In this document: piece after piece, positions 12,610-24,900 of the stretch
Position numbering within the stretch: the stretch's first letter is position 1
Layout: each line of letters opens with the position of its first letter
Assembly: GCF_011397635.1 (NCBI RefSeq)
Contig: NC_064759.1
Span: forward strand, 23,522,428 to 23,586,427
From: Epinephelus fuscoguttatus
Taxonomy: Eukaryota > Chordata > Actinopteri > Perciformes > Serranidae
DNA length: 64,000 bases
Direction: 5' to 3'
Position numbers and translations under genes: made by a program
Notes under the pieces: model-generated
Told to the model about the DNA's origin: nothing
What the model saw: only the letters and a program-made list of their open reading frames with translations
The model's database searches: none

Positions 12610-12729
12610 CTACTCTTCCCAATCTTTGCTGTAGTCATAGCAGCAGCCGGTTTGGCCCAGCAGATCTACATAGTTGGGGTGACACAGCTGGCACTGCAGC
12701 TCGGCCTGCTTGTAGGTGTTTTGGATCAT
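12610..12729 (-). CDS. Possible 39-residue ORF of unknown function
   Basis: The minus-strand frame from ATG (12727-12729) to TAG (12610-12612) has codon use that looks coding. It is rich in Gln, Cys and Tyr, with the core LQCQLCHPNYVDLLG followed by TGCCYDYS. A stop precedes the ATG directly, and the bases before it (…gttagcatag) could be a poor splice acceptor, so it might be a terminal exon. It lies about 230 bp past the rapgef5 stop on the same strand, inside likely 3' UTR. I recognise no family. Chance or a conserved UTR element are alternatives. Confidence 0.3.
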   Translation of the reverse strand: MIQNTYKQAELQCQLCHPNYVDLLGQTGCCYDYSKDWEE

Positions 12730-12956
12730 CTATGCTAACATTTATGCATTTAACCTCAGACATGTCTTTTTCTGCTTATTCCCTTCCCTGCTGAGACTTT
12801 CCTGATTGAGCAGCTCCCTCCTGTGGTCGGCCAGGGTCATGCAGCATCCTCTGATTGCTCACTGAGTCCTGAGAGATAGATGATAGCGGTGGATTGTTCC
12901 TTGGCGTTCTGACAGTCTGGCTGACACAGTGGGGAAGTGCAGTAAGAGCTGCTCTC

Positions 12957-15900
12957 TTATGTGCGAGGCTCCAGCCTGTGTGACAGTTCGAACAGAGTCT
13001 GCTGATTGTCGATGATATGCAGGTAATCAATGTAGGCTCGCACCTCTGTGCTGCTCTTCTGTGTGATGCCATTTCCTGTGGGGAAAGAAAAGGTTTTAAC
13101 TCTAAGCCAAGAGCAGCATCCTACTGTATCTTTAATTAGGATGCACGTTGGATAATTATCTGTTGAAGATAATGCTTTCAAGTGCTCTCTAAGATTTTAT
13201 GTCATGATACTCCTGTGGGTCATTGTGCTTTAAAAATTCCATATAAAATTCAAATTAAATCAAATAGATGCGCATTTAATTTATAATCATATCAAACATG
13301 TTACGAAGCAACATGTCACTGTAATTACATTATATCTGTCAGCAGTGTTACGCGTCAGTGTTCTAAATTCAGTAATCACATTACAGTTTCTAATCAATTT
13401 ATTTGCTTTACATAAGTTCTTCAATTACCTGCATAATGGGTGGATAGAAAAAAAGGCTTATGGAAAAGCTGTTTGGCCTGGGCAGTCTGTGCTGACTCAG
13501 AGGAGGTACAGTATATCTGACAAACGATTTGAGAGGCTCCTTCTCATGAGGTAAAACCACTGCTTTAGTGATAAACAGATCTAATATGCTATAAAGCCAT
13601 GGTTTGGTGAGTGAGCGATTGATTGAGTGTGTGTAGCCTATTAAATGTCGTTCATATACCATTTAAATGTGACATATTTTCTCTAAGTCTGTCCTCATAG
13701 TGCTGTTAGGAAGGCTAGTCTCTTATATTATGTTTAGGCCAGCTGATATTTTATTTTGAAGTCAATTATATTTGTACAAGGCAGAGTTCGGAGGGCTAGC
13801 CTCTTTTATATATTGATATAGTTTCATTTTGAGGCAGTTACAGGCTGCTGCAGCGCTGTGCATATGTGGGCATATGTACGAGGTTTAACGTCGATGTTAT
13901 AGTTATGCAAAAGAAATGTAAAGAGTAGTATACAAATTACTTCCTTCTACAGGGATTAAATGAGTACAGTGATAAATTACTCTTTTTAAAAGTGACGAGA
14001 AAACTATAAGTCAATACTTTTTTTTTTTCAGTGTTGAACCCAACATATCATGCATGCATATCATGTTACTGATGGCCTGGTAAAAATATCATATTGAAAA
14101 AAGCCATTAAGACCAACTTTTCTTTCCACTTATGACACACAGGGATGTTGTGGACGGTAAAACCAGCCAAAAATATTTTGATATCAAAAAATGAATTGAT
14201 TGGACATCATGGTAAAGAGTATTAGGCTAATCTGATTTAAGTTGTAAATGAAGGGTGTTTTCACATTAAGTCCTTTTTGGAGGTTTTACATGTAGTTCTA
14301 TTTAAACAATCCAAACTCAGTCCTCTTAAAGTGGACCAAAAAGTGGACCAACAGAAAAGGGACTCTTTTTGTGTTCACATTGTCAGATCATTTGAAAGAG
14401 GACCCAGTTCTCTTTCTTGTCAGCTTCAGCTCTGATGGGGCCTCAGTCCTCTTTCTGTTCACACTGTATATAATATATATTGAAATAGTTTTGTTTTTAC
14501 TCTGTCATGCCACTGCAGAGCGGTTAAGAAGCCCCTCATTTTCAGATGAACTTAAAATTGGAGGAAAACTTTAGCATTTCTGTGCTGTAGACTGTTGCTG
14601 TTTGATGTATTCTACACTCCACATCCTGGTCTTGTGTCCTTGCAAGCATTACAGGCCAGCATGGTTTGGTCTGTTTTTTCAAGCGTCTCAGTGCAACAGC
14701 ACATCACAGCATGTGATCTAGAGGGCATTTTTGTGTTCACGAGGCACAGGTTAAGTGAACCACGCAGCAGACCTGTCTGAGAAGAAATGCTGAGTCACCA
14801 CTCTGAGTCTGTTTAGAGGGCTGAAAAGGACCAAGTGTGAAAACAGCCTTACTGTAATTGACAGACCATCTATTTCTTTTGTTTACTTGTGTTCTGAGAA
14901 AGGGGCAGGTGAAATAAGATATTTTCTTCTTCTGGCTCCTTTTCAGTTACAGGGTGTGTTGTTAGAGTTGTTTTGAGTGTTAATCTGATTGTTGTGCAGT
15001 AAAATAAGAAGAACTCATTTAAAAATTACTAAATTTAAACCAAATGGAGACAGTGTATTTCGAAGTTAACAGATTTGCTTATTTGCCTTGCAAAGACTGA
15101 TACTGCATCCCTGATTAAGAGCAGAATTACTGAGTAAAGTTTAGAATCTAGGTTGATCTTGCACCCTAACATGAGGTTTGAGTGATCTGAATACTGACCC
15201 ATGTGATCTTTCTGACACTGCCGGATGAGCCGCACCGTGTCCGCTATCATGTGCTGGAAATAAAGATGGACACAGGTGTCATTCAACATTTAAATTTCAG
15301 CGCTGCTGTATGTTTTATGGAAGCATGCAACGTTCATGAACTCACCAGCTTCTCAAAATTGACCAGGTTATCATGAAATGTCTTGTTGCCTTCGTGTATG
15401 AACGTGATATCTAAAACAGACAGACATTTGGTTAGTTTTCACCAACAGGTATTCGGGGTAAAAATGTTTGATTCTACATTTCAGATCAGCCTGATAGAAA
15501 TATTTCACTGCGCTCTCCTCCCAGAGTTAGACTAGGTGTGGGTGGGGTATTGAAGTGACAGAATAATGAGCGCACCTTTCAGTAGCAGTGGAGGGAAGGG
15601 GATCTTTGGCGCCTTCATCTTCTTAAAGGATTCCCTGTAGGCCTTGTGGTTCAGTGAGGGATCCTGTGAAGACATTTTCAAAACGAATGAGTGTAAACCT
15701 CTCGGGATGAATGTGTGTATGTGTGCCTGTGCATGCGTGCTTTGTTAGCTACATTATGGCAGCATGAGAATCTTATGATTATTTAAAGCACCTGATGTTT
15801 TGAAATGAAAAACATCTGTTTCTCCTCTTCCACACTGAAGCACGAGTTTGTATTCCCCGCTGCAGTGGATTAATAATGTAATAGTTTTTTCATTTCAAAA

Positions 15901-18900
15901 CAGATATATACTGTGCACTGAATACACTGAGTGCCATACATTACACTTACTGTAATTGTCTCCAGCTCTGAAAACAGCTTTTTGAATTTCCCAGGAATTT
16001 TCTGCAACAGACAATAACAGGATCTATTTTTTTAGATGTACTTGTACATGAAAGGTAGCACAGATGAAAGCAGAAGATGAAGAAAAGGAACATCCTTACC
16101 TCCCATGTCTGACTGAGGCGGCTCACAGCTGCAGTGTTCAGACCCATTATAATGGCAAAGAAACAGTTGAGGTTCCTCTGTGCTTTACAGCTGCAACAGA
16201 TCAATGGAGCACACAATTCAGTTACTTCAGGGGGTGCACTTAACGGCACAAAAGCAGATGTAGTTTATTGATCTGCCACTGGAGGGGGCAGCATCCCCGT
16301 GCAAATCTAAACACGTCTCTAAAGATTTTTGGGGCTGAAATGCTGTTGTGTTGGCTAACTGGTCTGCATAGGATCACACTGAATACATCTCTGATCAAAA
16401 TGCAGGGGGATGTGAGTGAAGCTACTAACTGAGCAGCGATCTTGATGAACTTCTTGATGAGTTGGACCCTTTTGCAAAGAGTCGGGCACAGCAGCACCTC
16501 GGTCATTACCCACAGCTGGACTTCATTGCAGCGCTGCAGCAGTAGCTCCAACGCCACAGTGTGGTTGCTGCTACTGTGGCGGCTGAAGGTGAAATACACA
16601 AGTTCTTGCTGGAAAAGAACATCATGCACTCATGAGCTGACAGCAGGACACACAGTGCTAACAGGGTATCATGTCAGATCACTTTTTGAACAGTTAAGAT
16701 CTTTTTTAAAGGTCCAGTGTGCAGGATTTAGGGGGATGTATCGACAGGAATGGAATATGACACAACAATCATCGTGTTTTCGGAACCTTACAACCAGCCG
16801 TTTATAGCTACATAGTAAGTGGTCTGCATCCATGGAATCCACCGTATTGCACCACCATGTTTCTACAGTATCCCAGAATGGAGAAACAAAATACTGGCTT
16901 TAGATGGGGCCATTCACCATAATCAGCAGCCGCTTTGGACAAGCTGAACAGCATCTCAAAACACTAGTTTTTAAAGTGAAACTGCTTTATTCAGTGTTCA
17001 AGTTTAAATCACTGGTTGCAATCTGCAGTCCTCACCACTAGATGTCACTAAATCCTACACACTGCTCCTTTAAAGGCAACAAATTATGTATAAGTAGGGA
17101 GGATGTGGGGCAAACCTCGTGTATGGAGTCAAAGATGGTCCAGTCAAAGTTGGTGAGGGCAACGGCCACATCCCATGTGTTTAAACTGAGCATGCGAGCT
17201 GTCCTCTGCTGCAGCTCGGAGTTGTCTGTGAACGGGTTCTGCAGATGGAGAACAAATGAAAAATAATATCAGACACATGACAACAACAGGGCCAGTTTTT
17301 CATGAAACCACCTGAATGACTGACATCATCATGTTTGCAGATGTCATTTCATGTTAGTAGATTTCAATAAATGTTACTTTTGAGGATTCATATTATAAAC
17401 CTCAACTATGATGCACATCGTTGTGTTCACTGCCTCCGAGCATGTGTATGAGTGTCTATGTACGAACTAACCCGACACTATTTTGACAGTATATTCATAT
17501 ACTAGTATCTAGCTCAAGTATTGTAATGTATTTCCAAGTGAAGCAGGATAGGCAGGTGGGATATAATGTTGGGAAGAATTTGATTTGATTGTGGAAAAGT
17601 GGGTGTGTTATAACAGTGCGGCCCACGCAACGCCAATGGGATAGTAGTATCCGTCAGAGAGAGATGAAATCCTTTGTACGCGCGATTTAACGTAAGTTGC
17701 TGAAGCAGTCCACTGTAAAATGCCAAGCATTGCTTTCCTGAATAATTCCTAGCCAGAGGACCTGTAACCATGGTATTTTGGAGAAACGATGACACACTGA
17801 TGTAACATGATGTCGCTAGCTAACTACTGTAACTTAATTTTAGTTCTGGGCAGCTAAAAGTTGCAGATTGACTGATGGGTGGATGTTGTGGTATTATTGG
17901 TTGAAACTGGTTGGTAATAGCTTACATAAGCACATCATATTTTGTTTTATGGGAAACATGATTGGATTTTGATATAAGAACACAAAGACACTTTTTTTCT
18001 TTTGGTATATATAGTTAAAAAGGTGCAAAATATGGACAGGGATGTAATTTGAAAGGGTTAAAAAGGCAGTTTTTATTTCATATTGACTTCAAAGGAATAC
18101 TTAACCTCCCAAATGACCATTTGTTGATCAATTACTCCCCCGTGTTACGCTAAAGTGTTTTTCTGGCATACCTCCGGTGAACAATGAATCCAAAAATGGA
18201 GACCACTACACATTGGAGCTGCTGGTCTACCGCTGCCACCATCAGTTAGTTTGTGTTATTGTCTGACGTTGATGTTTTAAAGGGTTAGTGTGGATTCAGT
18301 TAATTTACACAATAACACAAACAAACTACCGATCAAGGTGGCGGTAGACTAGCAGCTCCCGAGTTCAGCGAAGTAAAATGACTGAGTGTGAGTCTGGTTT
18401 TACAGATAGCATAGATAAGTTTTACTTTTCGATTGGAAAGGTCTGTCTGTTCAGAAAGTACTGAGCATCATCTGGATAAATGTGACTTGGGTGCGGAGTT
18501 GTGTAAGAGGTTGTAAACAGGTGTTTTTGGATTTGTCGTTCACCGGAGGCAAGGAGAAAAAAAAAAACAGTTTTCTTCACAGATTCAACCTAACACAGGG
18601 TGAGTAACAGATATACAAATGGTCATCTGGGGGGTAAAGTATTACTGTAAGTTAACATGACACATTGCAGTGATATTCTTACCAGGACTTCACCCAGATC
18701 CTTCCTGCACACATGCAGCCTGCCCACCGGCCGGAGAGAATCAGAGAAGACTCGGTCCTGAGGCTGCAGGAGGAGCCTCCCTGCAGGCAGAGAAAACATA
18801 TCACAAACAGCAGAATACCATTAAAAATCTGTCAGGCAGCGTGTAAGCGGCTATCAGTAGCAGCAGATAAGACTCGCTGTGCTAGGCTCAGCACTGAGGT

Positions 18901-21900
18901 GGCCAGGCACTTCAGTCACTGATAACTGATACTGACATTATATCACTGGACTGTAAATGCCTCTCCCTTTTACTGTTGTCACTGGGGAGATATTTAGGCT
19001 GGCTCTGCTGATTACAATCTCACACATTCATGTCAGGACTCAATATATATATCTCAATAGGCAAAAAACCCTATTAAAAACATTGTGAGTAATTAAAATA
19101 TTATATGAGTTTTTCATGTGAAATATTTTCTTCCAGTGAAGTGTTAATATGTACTGAAGCTGTTTAGTTAGAAAGTTAAATATACCTCCATTGTAAGTGA
19201 CAGCCACTAGCACCAGTTCCCCCTGAGGGACATCCATCCTTTCTGCCACTGCCTGCAGCAGCTCCTGGGCCACCACCCCACCATGGGCCCTCATACTTAG
19301 GAACGAGTCCATGGTAATATACACATGACACAGCACTGTAACAGAGAGAGAATATTGTTTCAGTAAATTTTAGTATAGAATGACAATCATTTATACGGAT
19401 GCAGCTTCGCCCTTGGCCATATTAACCGAATGGAATACATCCCAAATGCCTCTGTGTATAGTGTATGCAAATTGAAACTACATTATGACACAAGGCCACA
19501 AGACTAGTTAATAAGGTAGCAGTGACTTTAATATTGTTTTTAATAGGTGCAAATGTCCAAGAACACTTCATCAAACTTTCAGTGACCCTTGTGAGGCCCT
19601 TGGGGGTCTTAGTGGAATTGCCTGTTTTGCTGGGAGAGCTGGTTTAAATCACCTATGCAGGTTTTCTTTTCCAGACAGACTGTGGCAGGTTAATTTAACC
19701 TTTTATCACACTTCAACCAGAAAGAAAGCAATTAACTGACTCACCTGCTACTGTTTCTGAAACAGCAGGAAGGACAGGATATAACAGGGCTGCCCCTTAT
19801 TGATAAGGTGACCTTGAGCAGAGCAATTGGTTATCAACTGCTCCAGTGTAACCACTCAGTGATCAGCTGTGGATCAACTGTGTAGTGTTGCAGTAATGGG
19901 ATGGACCAAGCTTACTCAATAGGTTTGTCATGATGAAGGTGAAGGGTCAGTGGGGACAGTTTCTTTGATCGAGTGTAGTTCAAATGAAAATTACTCAGGG
20001 CCTTTACAGATGAAGGTGTTTTTTGTGCAATTAATTTGCACATCAATATTTTTTTAACGAATAAAGGCATGAACTAATCACGTTCTGACAATGGTGGACC
20101 AGTTGCATCATTGCAAATACAAAAAAAAATATTGCTGCCGCTACCAATCAATGACTGTTGGTGCTTCTCAAAGTCAAGGAAGGATCCTTAAACTGCTCAA
20201 TATCAAGGAGTCTGCGTCATCGAATCTCACCAAAGCACTGTTCCAATGTCAAGGACGCTTCAAATGCTACCAAGGAAGTCCTTCCTTTAGAGAATTTTCA
20301 AGGATGCATGTGTGTATCCTCAGCGGGCATGAAGTACCCACAATTCTTTGTGCAGGATCTTCTGGTATTGAAGGCGGGCCCTCTTCAGTGATGCTAGCCT
20401 GTTCATATGAGAGTTCACGAAATGCTAGGGAACGAGTCTTGCCTTGCCTCTGTAGGACCCGACTTGGAAGGACCCATCCTACCCTGGAAGCCTCCTTAAC
20501 TTTGAGTAGCATCATATAAAGATAGCCCCCCAAAGTTGACGCCAAAATATCTCCGCTGGCTACAGTAAAGGTCATAAACCTCGCACATTTCTGCACAGTG
20601 GGAGATGTGTTGTCCATCTCTATATATGGTCATAGGTATGAATAGTTTAAATGCGGCGGGCCAGTATTTCAGATTTTTGGATCATTTTTCGTCTTGCACC
20701 CGGTGTGTTAAGGCCTCAAGACAGATATGTATTTGGGTGAACTTGCCCTTTAAAAGAGGCCAAGCTGATCCCAGTGTGACAAAATAAATTCACAGGTCAA
20801 GACTCGGGAATTTGCATTTCCCAACCTTCTCATTCCTTCCCTGAAAAGATTCCCATTGTTCTTCTTTTCAGACTAAACGTCTCCTCTCGACAGTTTTGAA
20901 AACGACGTATGATGGGAGGAATGTGTGAAGAATGACACGTTTTACGACTTACCTTCCTTGGTCTCCCTCTGCATGGTCCTGGACTGGAGCCCGTTCTCCT
21001 TCAGGCTCAATTGGTGGAAAAGTGCTTTGCTCTAAAAGAAGGGAAATGCGTGGATTTTTGACACATTCGTATTGCCTGGGAACTCTACGGGCATTTCACT
21101 AGAACCACAGAACAATGACTTTAGCAGGAAATGTGAGGACAATAGCTCCGACACCCAATCGGGTGCGTCAAAGTGGGCAGCCAGCTTTGTAAAATAAAAT
21201 TCTTTCTGTCTCAGTAAAGAGAGCAAACACAATCTTTTCACTCACCTTTCTTTGAGGGGAATATTCATCCACCGTGCTGGAAAAAGAAGAATAAATACAG
21301 TAAATTATTTGTCCTCAAATACAAAAAAAAAGACCTGGTGATTTCCTTAGGCTGCAACTCAAGTACAAAAACAACTTCACCAGTCTATAATCAAGGTAAA
21401 GTGAATGTGCATATATACTCCGCTGCAGCTTTCAGTCCATTATTTAAGATAAGTGTCAAAGCGAGATTAGAGTGCTTTGCAGATTTTAGACCTTCCAATG
21501 TGATCCCTTCATTTAATCACCCTATTCTCATCAGTTAGGCCCGGCTAGCATGATGGATAGCCCCGTGTCCATTATCATCCCTCAGCTTTTACTGGGCTCT
21601 GCATCACAATAGGCATGTTGGCACAAAGCCTGCCCTGAGGGATCCCCTCTCTCTGGCTGGCCAGCAGCAGCCCTGCACTAATGAAAAACCTGATTCCCAC
21701 TGTGTTGTCAAAACAGAGCTTATGATCTTATTTACTGTCTTTAAAAAAAACAGTCAGTGAGCTCTGTGAATTATAAGGCCACATGACGAGAGAGTGAAAG
21801 AGAACAAATGGTGTTTGATTCCTGAGCTTTCAGAAACACATGACCTGAGCTTTCTTTCTGCACAAAGGCCAGATGGAAGTTGATGCGAGCAGAGGACTAA

Positions 21901-24900
21901 ATGAGTCTTCTTTCGATAAAAAATGACACCTTTTAGCTTTTCACTCGGCAGCGGATTGCCACAAAGCAGTCAACCTTGTCCTCCCCCCTGCATGAGCCTG
22001 ATTGTGGAAAAGCTCATAAATAGTGGAGTATGTCAGTCAGTAACACCCTCACAAAGTCCACTGCTCTAAAGGAGTGGGTGTTGTGGATCTCCCTCCTTGG
22101 ATATATAAACATGAATAACACAGATAATGGCAGCAGAGGCAGGTTGAATTATCTGCACTGGTTTCTAATGGGCGGCAGGTTGGAGCATCCCCAGGGAGGA
22201 GATCTGATTGGAGGCTGTGGTTCAGGGAGGGGAAGGGGGACCTGGGTGTGGCAATGTGTCTGGTGACCGGGGGATGTTTACGCTGTAGCATCAAACAGTA
22301 ATGTGATGCTTATTTTTTTTTCATCAAACCAAGAAATATTTCAGCAACAGATCCACTTTTACAACCACCGAACAGACTCAATATTCAAGGTTCAGTCAGA
22401 TGTCAATTAAGAAATATGTTATGTGTCCACTTTGTCATTCCATAACTTATAGATGTGCATCACTGTGATAAAGACAAAAACAACCCAGGGGACGTCTAGA
22501 CAGAATTTGTGCCAAAATGTGTCGACTAAAGTGCCCATGTTATCATACTGTGTGTATGTAAGGGATGCATCAATCCAACTTTTCTCTCCCTGCTACTAAG
22601 CATTGATCTGATACTACTGGTTTTGAAACTGAAAATCCATATACATCACCACATGGAACTTATTGAAATCAATTTTATATGAGGTAACATGAGGTCAGGG
22701 ATTGTTGGTGGCCCATCATGACTGAATAGATGTAATTGATTCATTATGGCTGAAACACATTCTGCTTTTAAAGGTCAGTATCACAGTCGATACCAACATG
22801 CTGCACTGAATCAGTGCATTCCTACTATATGTATTTTTTATTTAGATTGTGGACTGACTTACAAACAGTCCCTCCAGAAATTCGTGATGTTGCAATCGCA
22901 ACAATTAACGCAAATTCAACCAATCTCTGTGAAGTCTGAACAACCATGCAATTTTGTCAAATCACTACAACTTTTACGCAATTTTGACCAGCCTCTCATA
23001 AGTTCCATCATTCATAGCACCCTCACGCAAATGTAATGGACGTACGTCACCATATTCACTTCCTCGTTTATGGTATGACGATGCAAATATGTGTGATTCT
23101 AATGTCTCACATTTACCAACAAAAATTACTGCTAAAGCTTGTGCAAAACAGTTCCCTGATGTTTTGCACAAGTTTTGTGGAGATAAACTGTTTTGCACCC
23201 CCTGCAATATTGTGGTGGAACACAAACGAAAAATCATCGACTGACAAACACGTATTCAGAGAATGGCTGAAACTAGCAGACCAAAGACCAGACAAAGGGA
23301 ATACGTGTGTGCAAGGATCGGAAATTCAGTTTTTAAAATGTGAACATCTACCAGCTCCTGACAGATATGTTTAAATTTGATTAATTCAACAGTAAATTAG
23401 TTGTTTTTTCAATGAATTATACAAAACAATGCAAAAAAACCCCAAAACAAACAAAAAAGGACGCAACTTTTGTTTGCAATTTTCACTGTCTCCCGCAGTT
23501 TCATCGCCATGAAATCAGGCATTTTAGGCCTCAACAATCTTGGACAAAGCCGACAAAATCCTGGAGGGACTGTACATAATTACAAATTAGAAGCCATAAT
23601 GACATGTACTGCTGTGTTTATAATGGATGTATATGGATGTGACATTATACCAATCACTGTACAGAAGAAGCGGACAGAGCCATTGTGACCATTGGTTAGT
23701 GGATTTTAAATCCTCGAGTTGGCACTTCGACTGTCTAATAATGCTTATGTAATAAATTCTTCTTGTTGCATTTTGGATGCATTGTTGCGTTATTAATTGT
23801 GGCTGCATGGGCACTTTCCGGTGCTGAAGTCTGTAACCTTTGCACATGACGGACATTTTTGTCATTGCCTTGTGGTCACTATAGCTATTTTGATAAATAT
23901 TCTCAGGCCAATTTATATTAAAAACTAATTTTTTATCGATTGTGTTGTGTGCCATATCTGCTTTTATCACAAAAACAAGAACTTCCTTTCAAATTATCTC
24001 AAAAGTCATGATAATCAAATATTTTCTTAGAACTCCTGCGTATTGGTCAAGAAAAATCCTTGCAAATCCTTCCATATTTTGGAGTCAGAAGTGACCATAT
24101 TTGGATGAGAGGGTGGAGCTGTACAGGATACACATTGCTATGCCTCTATTCTGATTGACAGGTCACCGCCGAGGTAGCCCTAAAGTATACCCTGCGTCAT
24201 CTTCTGTTTTACTCTAAATGGGTCCATAATTTACAAAATGAACATTGTACTGTATTGGCGAAGACTTGAAACTAGCATTTCAGGACTGTACTCATTAGGA
24301 AGGTGTTTACTGAGGAAATAAATCCAGCAAGTAGTTGGGTCATTTTCACATAGATTTCTATATTATCAGACTTATTTTGCAACCAGTGGAGTCGCCCCCT
24401 GCTGGCCAGTAGAAAGACTGTAGCTTTAATGCACTTCTGCATTGGCTTCACTTTTCAGACTCTGAGGCTTCGACCACCTCTTTTATCTTGTCTGTGGATT
24501 ATACTCATGAGTTTGAAGATGTGTCCAGTAATTGAGAATCCTTTCTTCTTTTGAAAAGCGGCAATCATTTCTGACAGCTTGTCGTTAATTCTTAAAATTC
24601 CTGTATTTCCTCAATTTTAGAAATTTGAGATAACGGGCTGCATGACCTTCATATTTCCGTGCATAACAACCCAGAACACTGCAATTACTCTTCAGTCTCT
24701 GAATGCATTCATTGATGAGAGGCTAAATAAAGGCACCAAGCAGAGAAGCAGCTCTTTCTTTGCACTCAGAGAGCAGCTAGTATCTCTGCTTCTTTTCAGA
24801 TTTCCAAAAGTAAGATTCGCTTTATTTCAGGGAACACATCTGTTTTCCATTTCATAGTTAGTTTATGCAAGTATGTACTGAACTACAGTGTGTCTAAAGA

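Larger units (their letters stand above)
4577..12956. other. Gene-poor spacer between convergent dnah11 and rapgef5
   Basis: Contains the listed repeats, A- or T-tracts (for example near 5988-6007) and the unresolved small ORF at 12610-12729. Part of 10600-12956 is probably rapgef5 3' UTR. I found no CDCA7L-like coding sequence and no other recognisable gene. The remaining frames of 60-131 codons have no family signature. Confidence 0.6.

Noticed and set aside
12776-13072. 98-codon minus-strand frame overlapping the end of rapgef5
   Set aside because: It is in another frame over the last rapgef5 exon and its 3' UTR.
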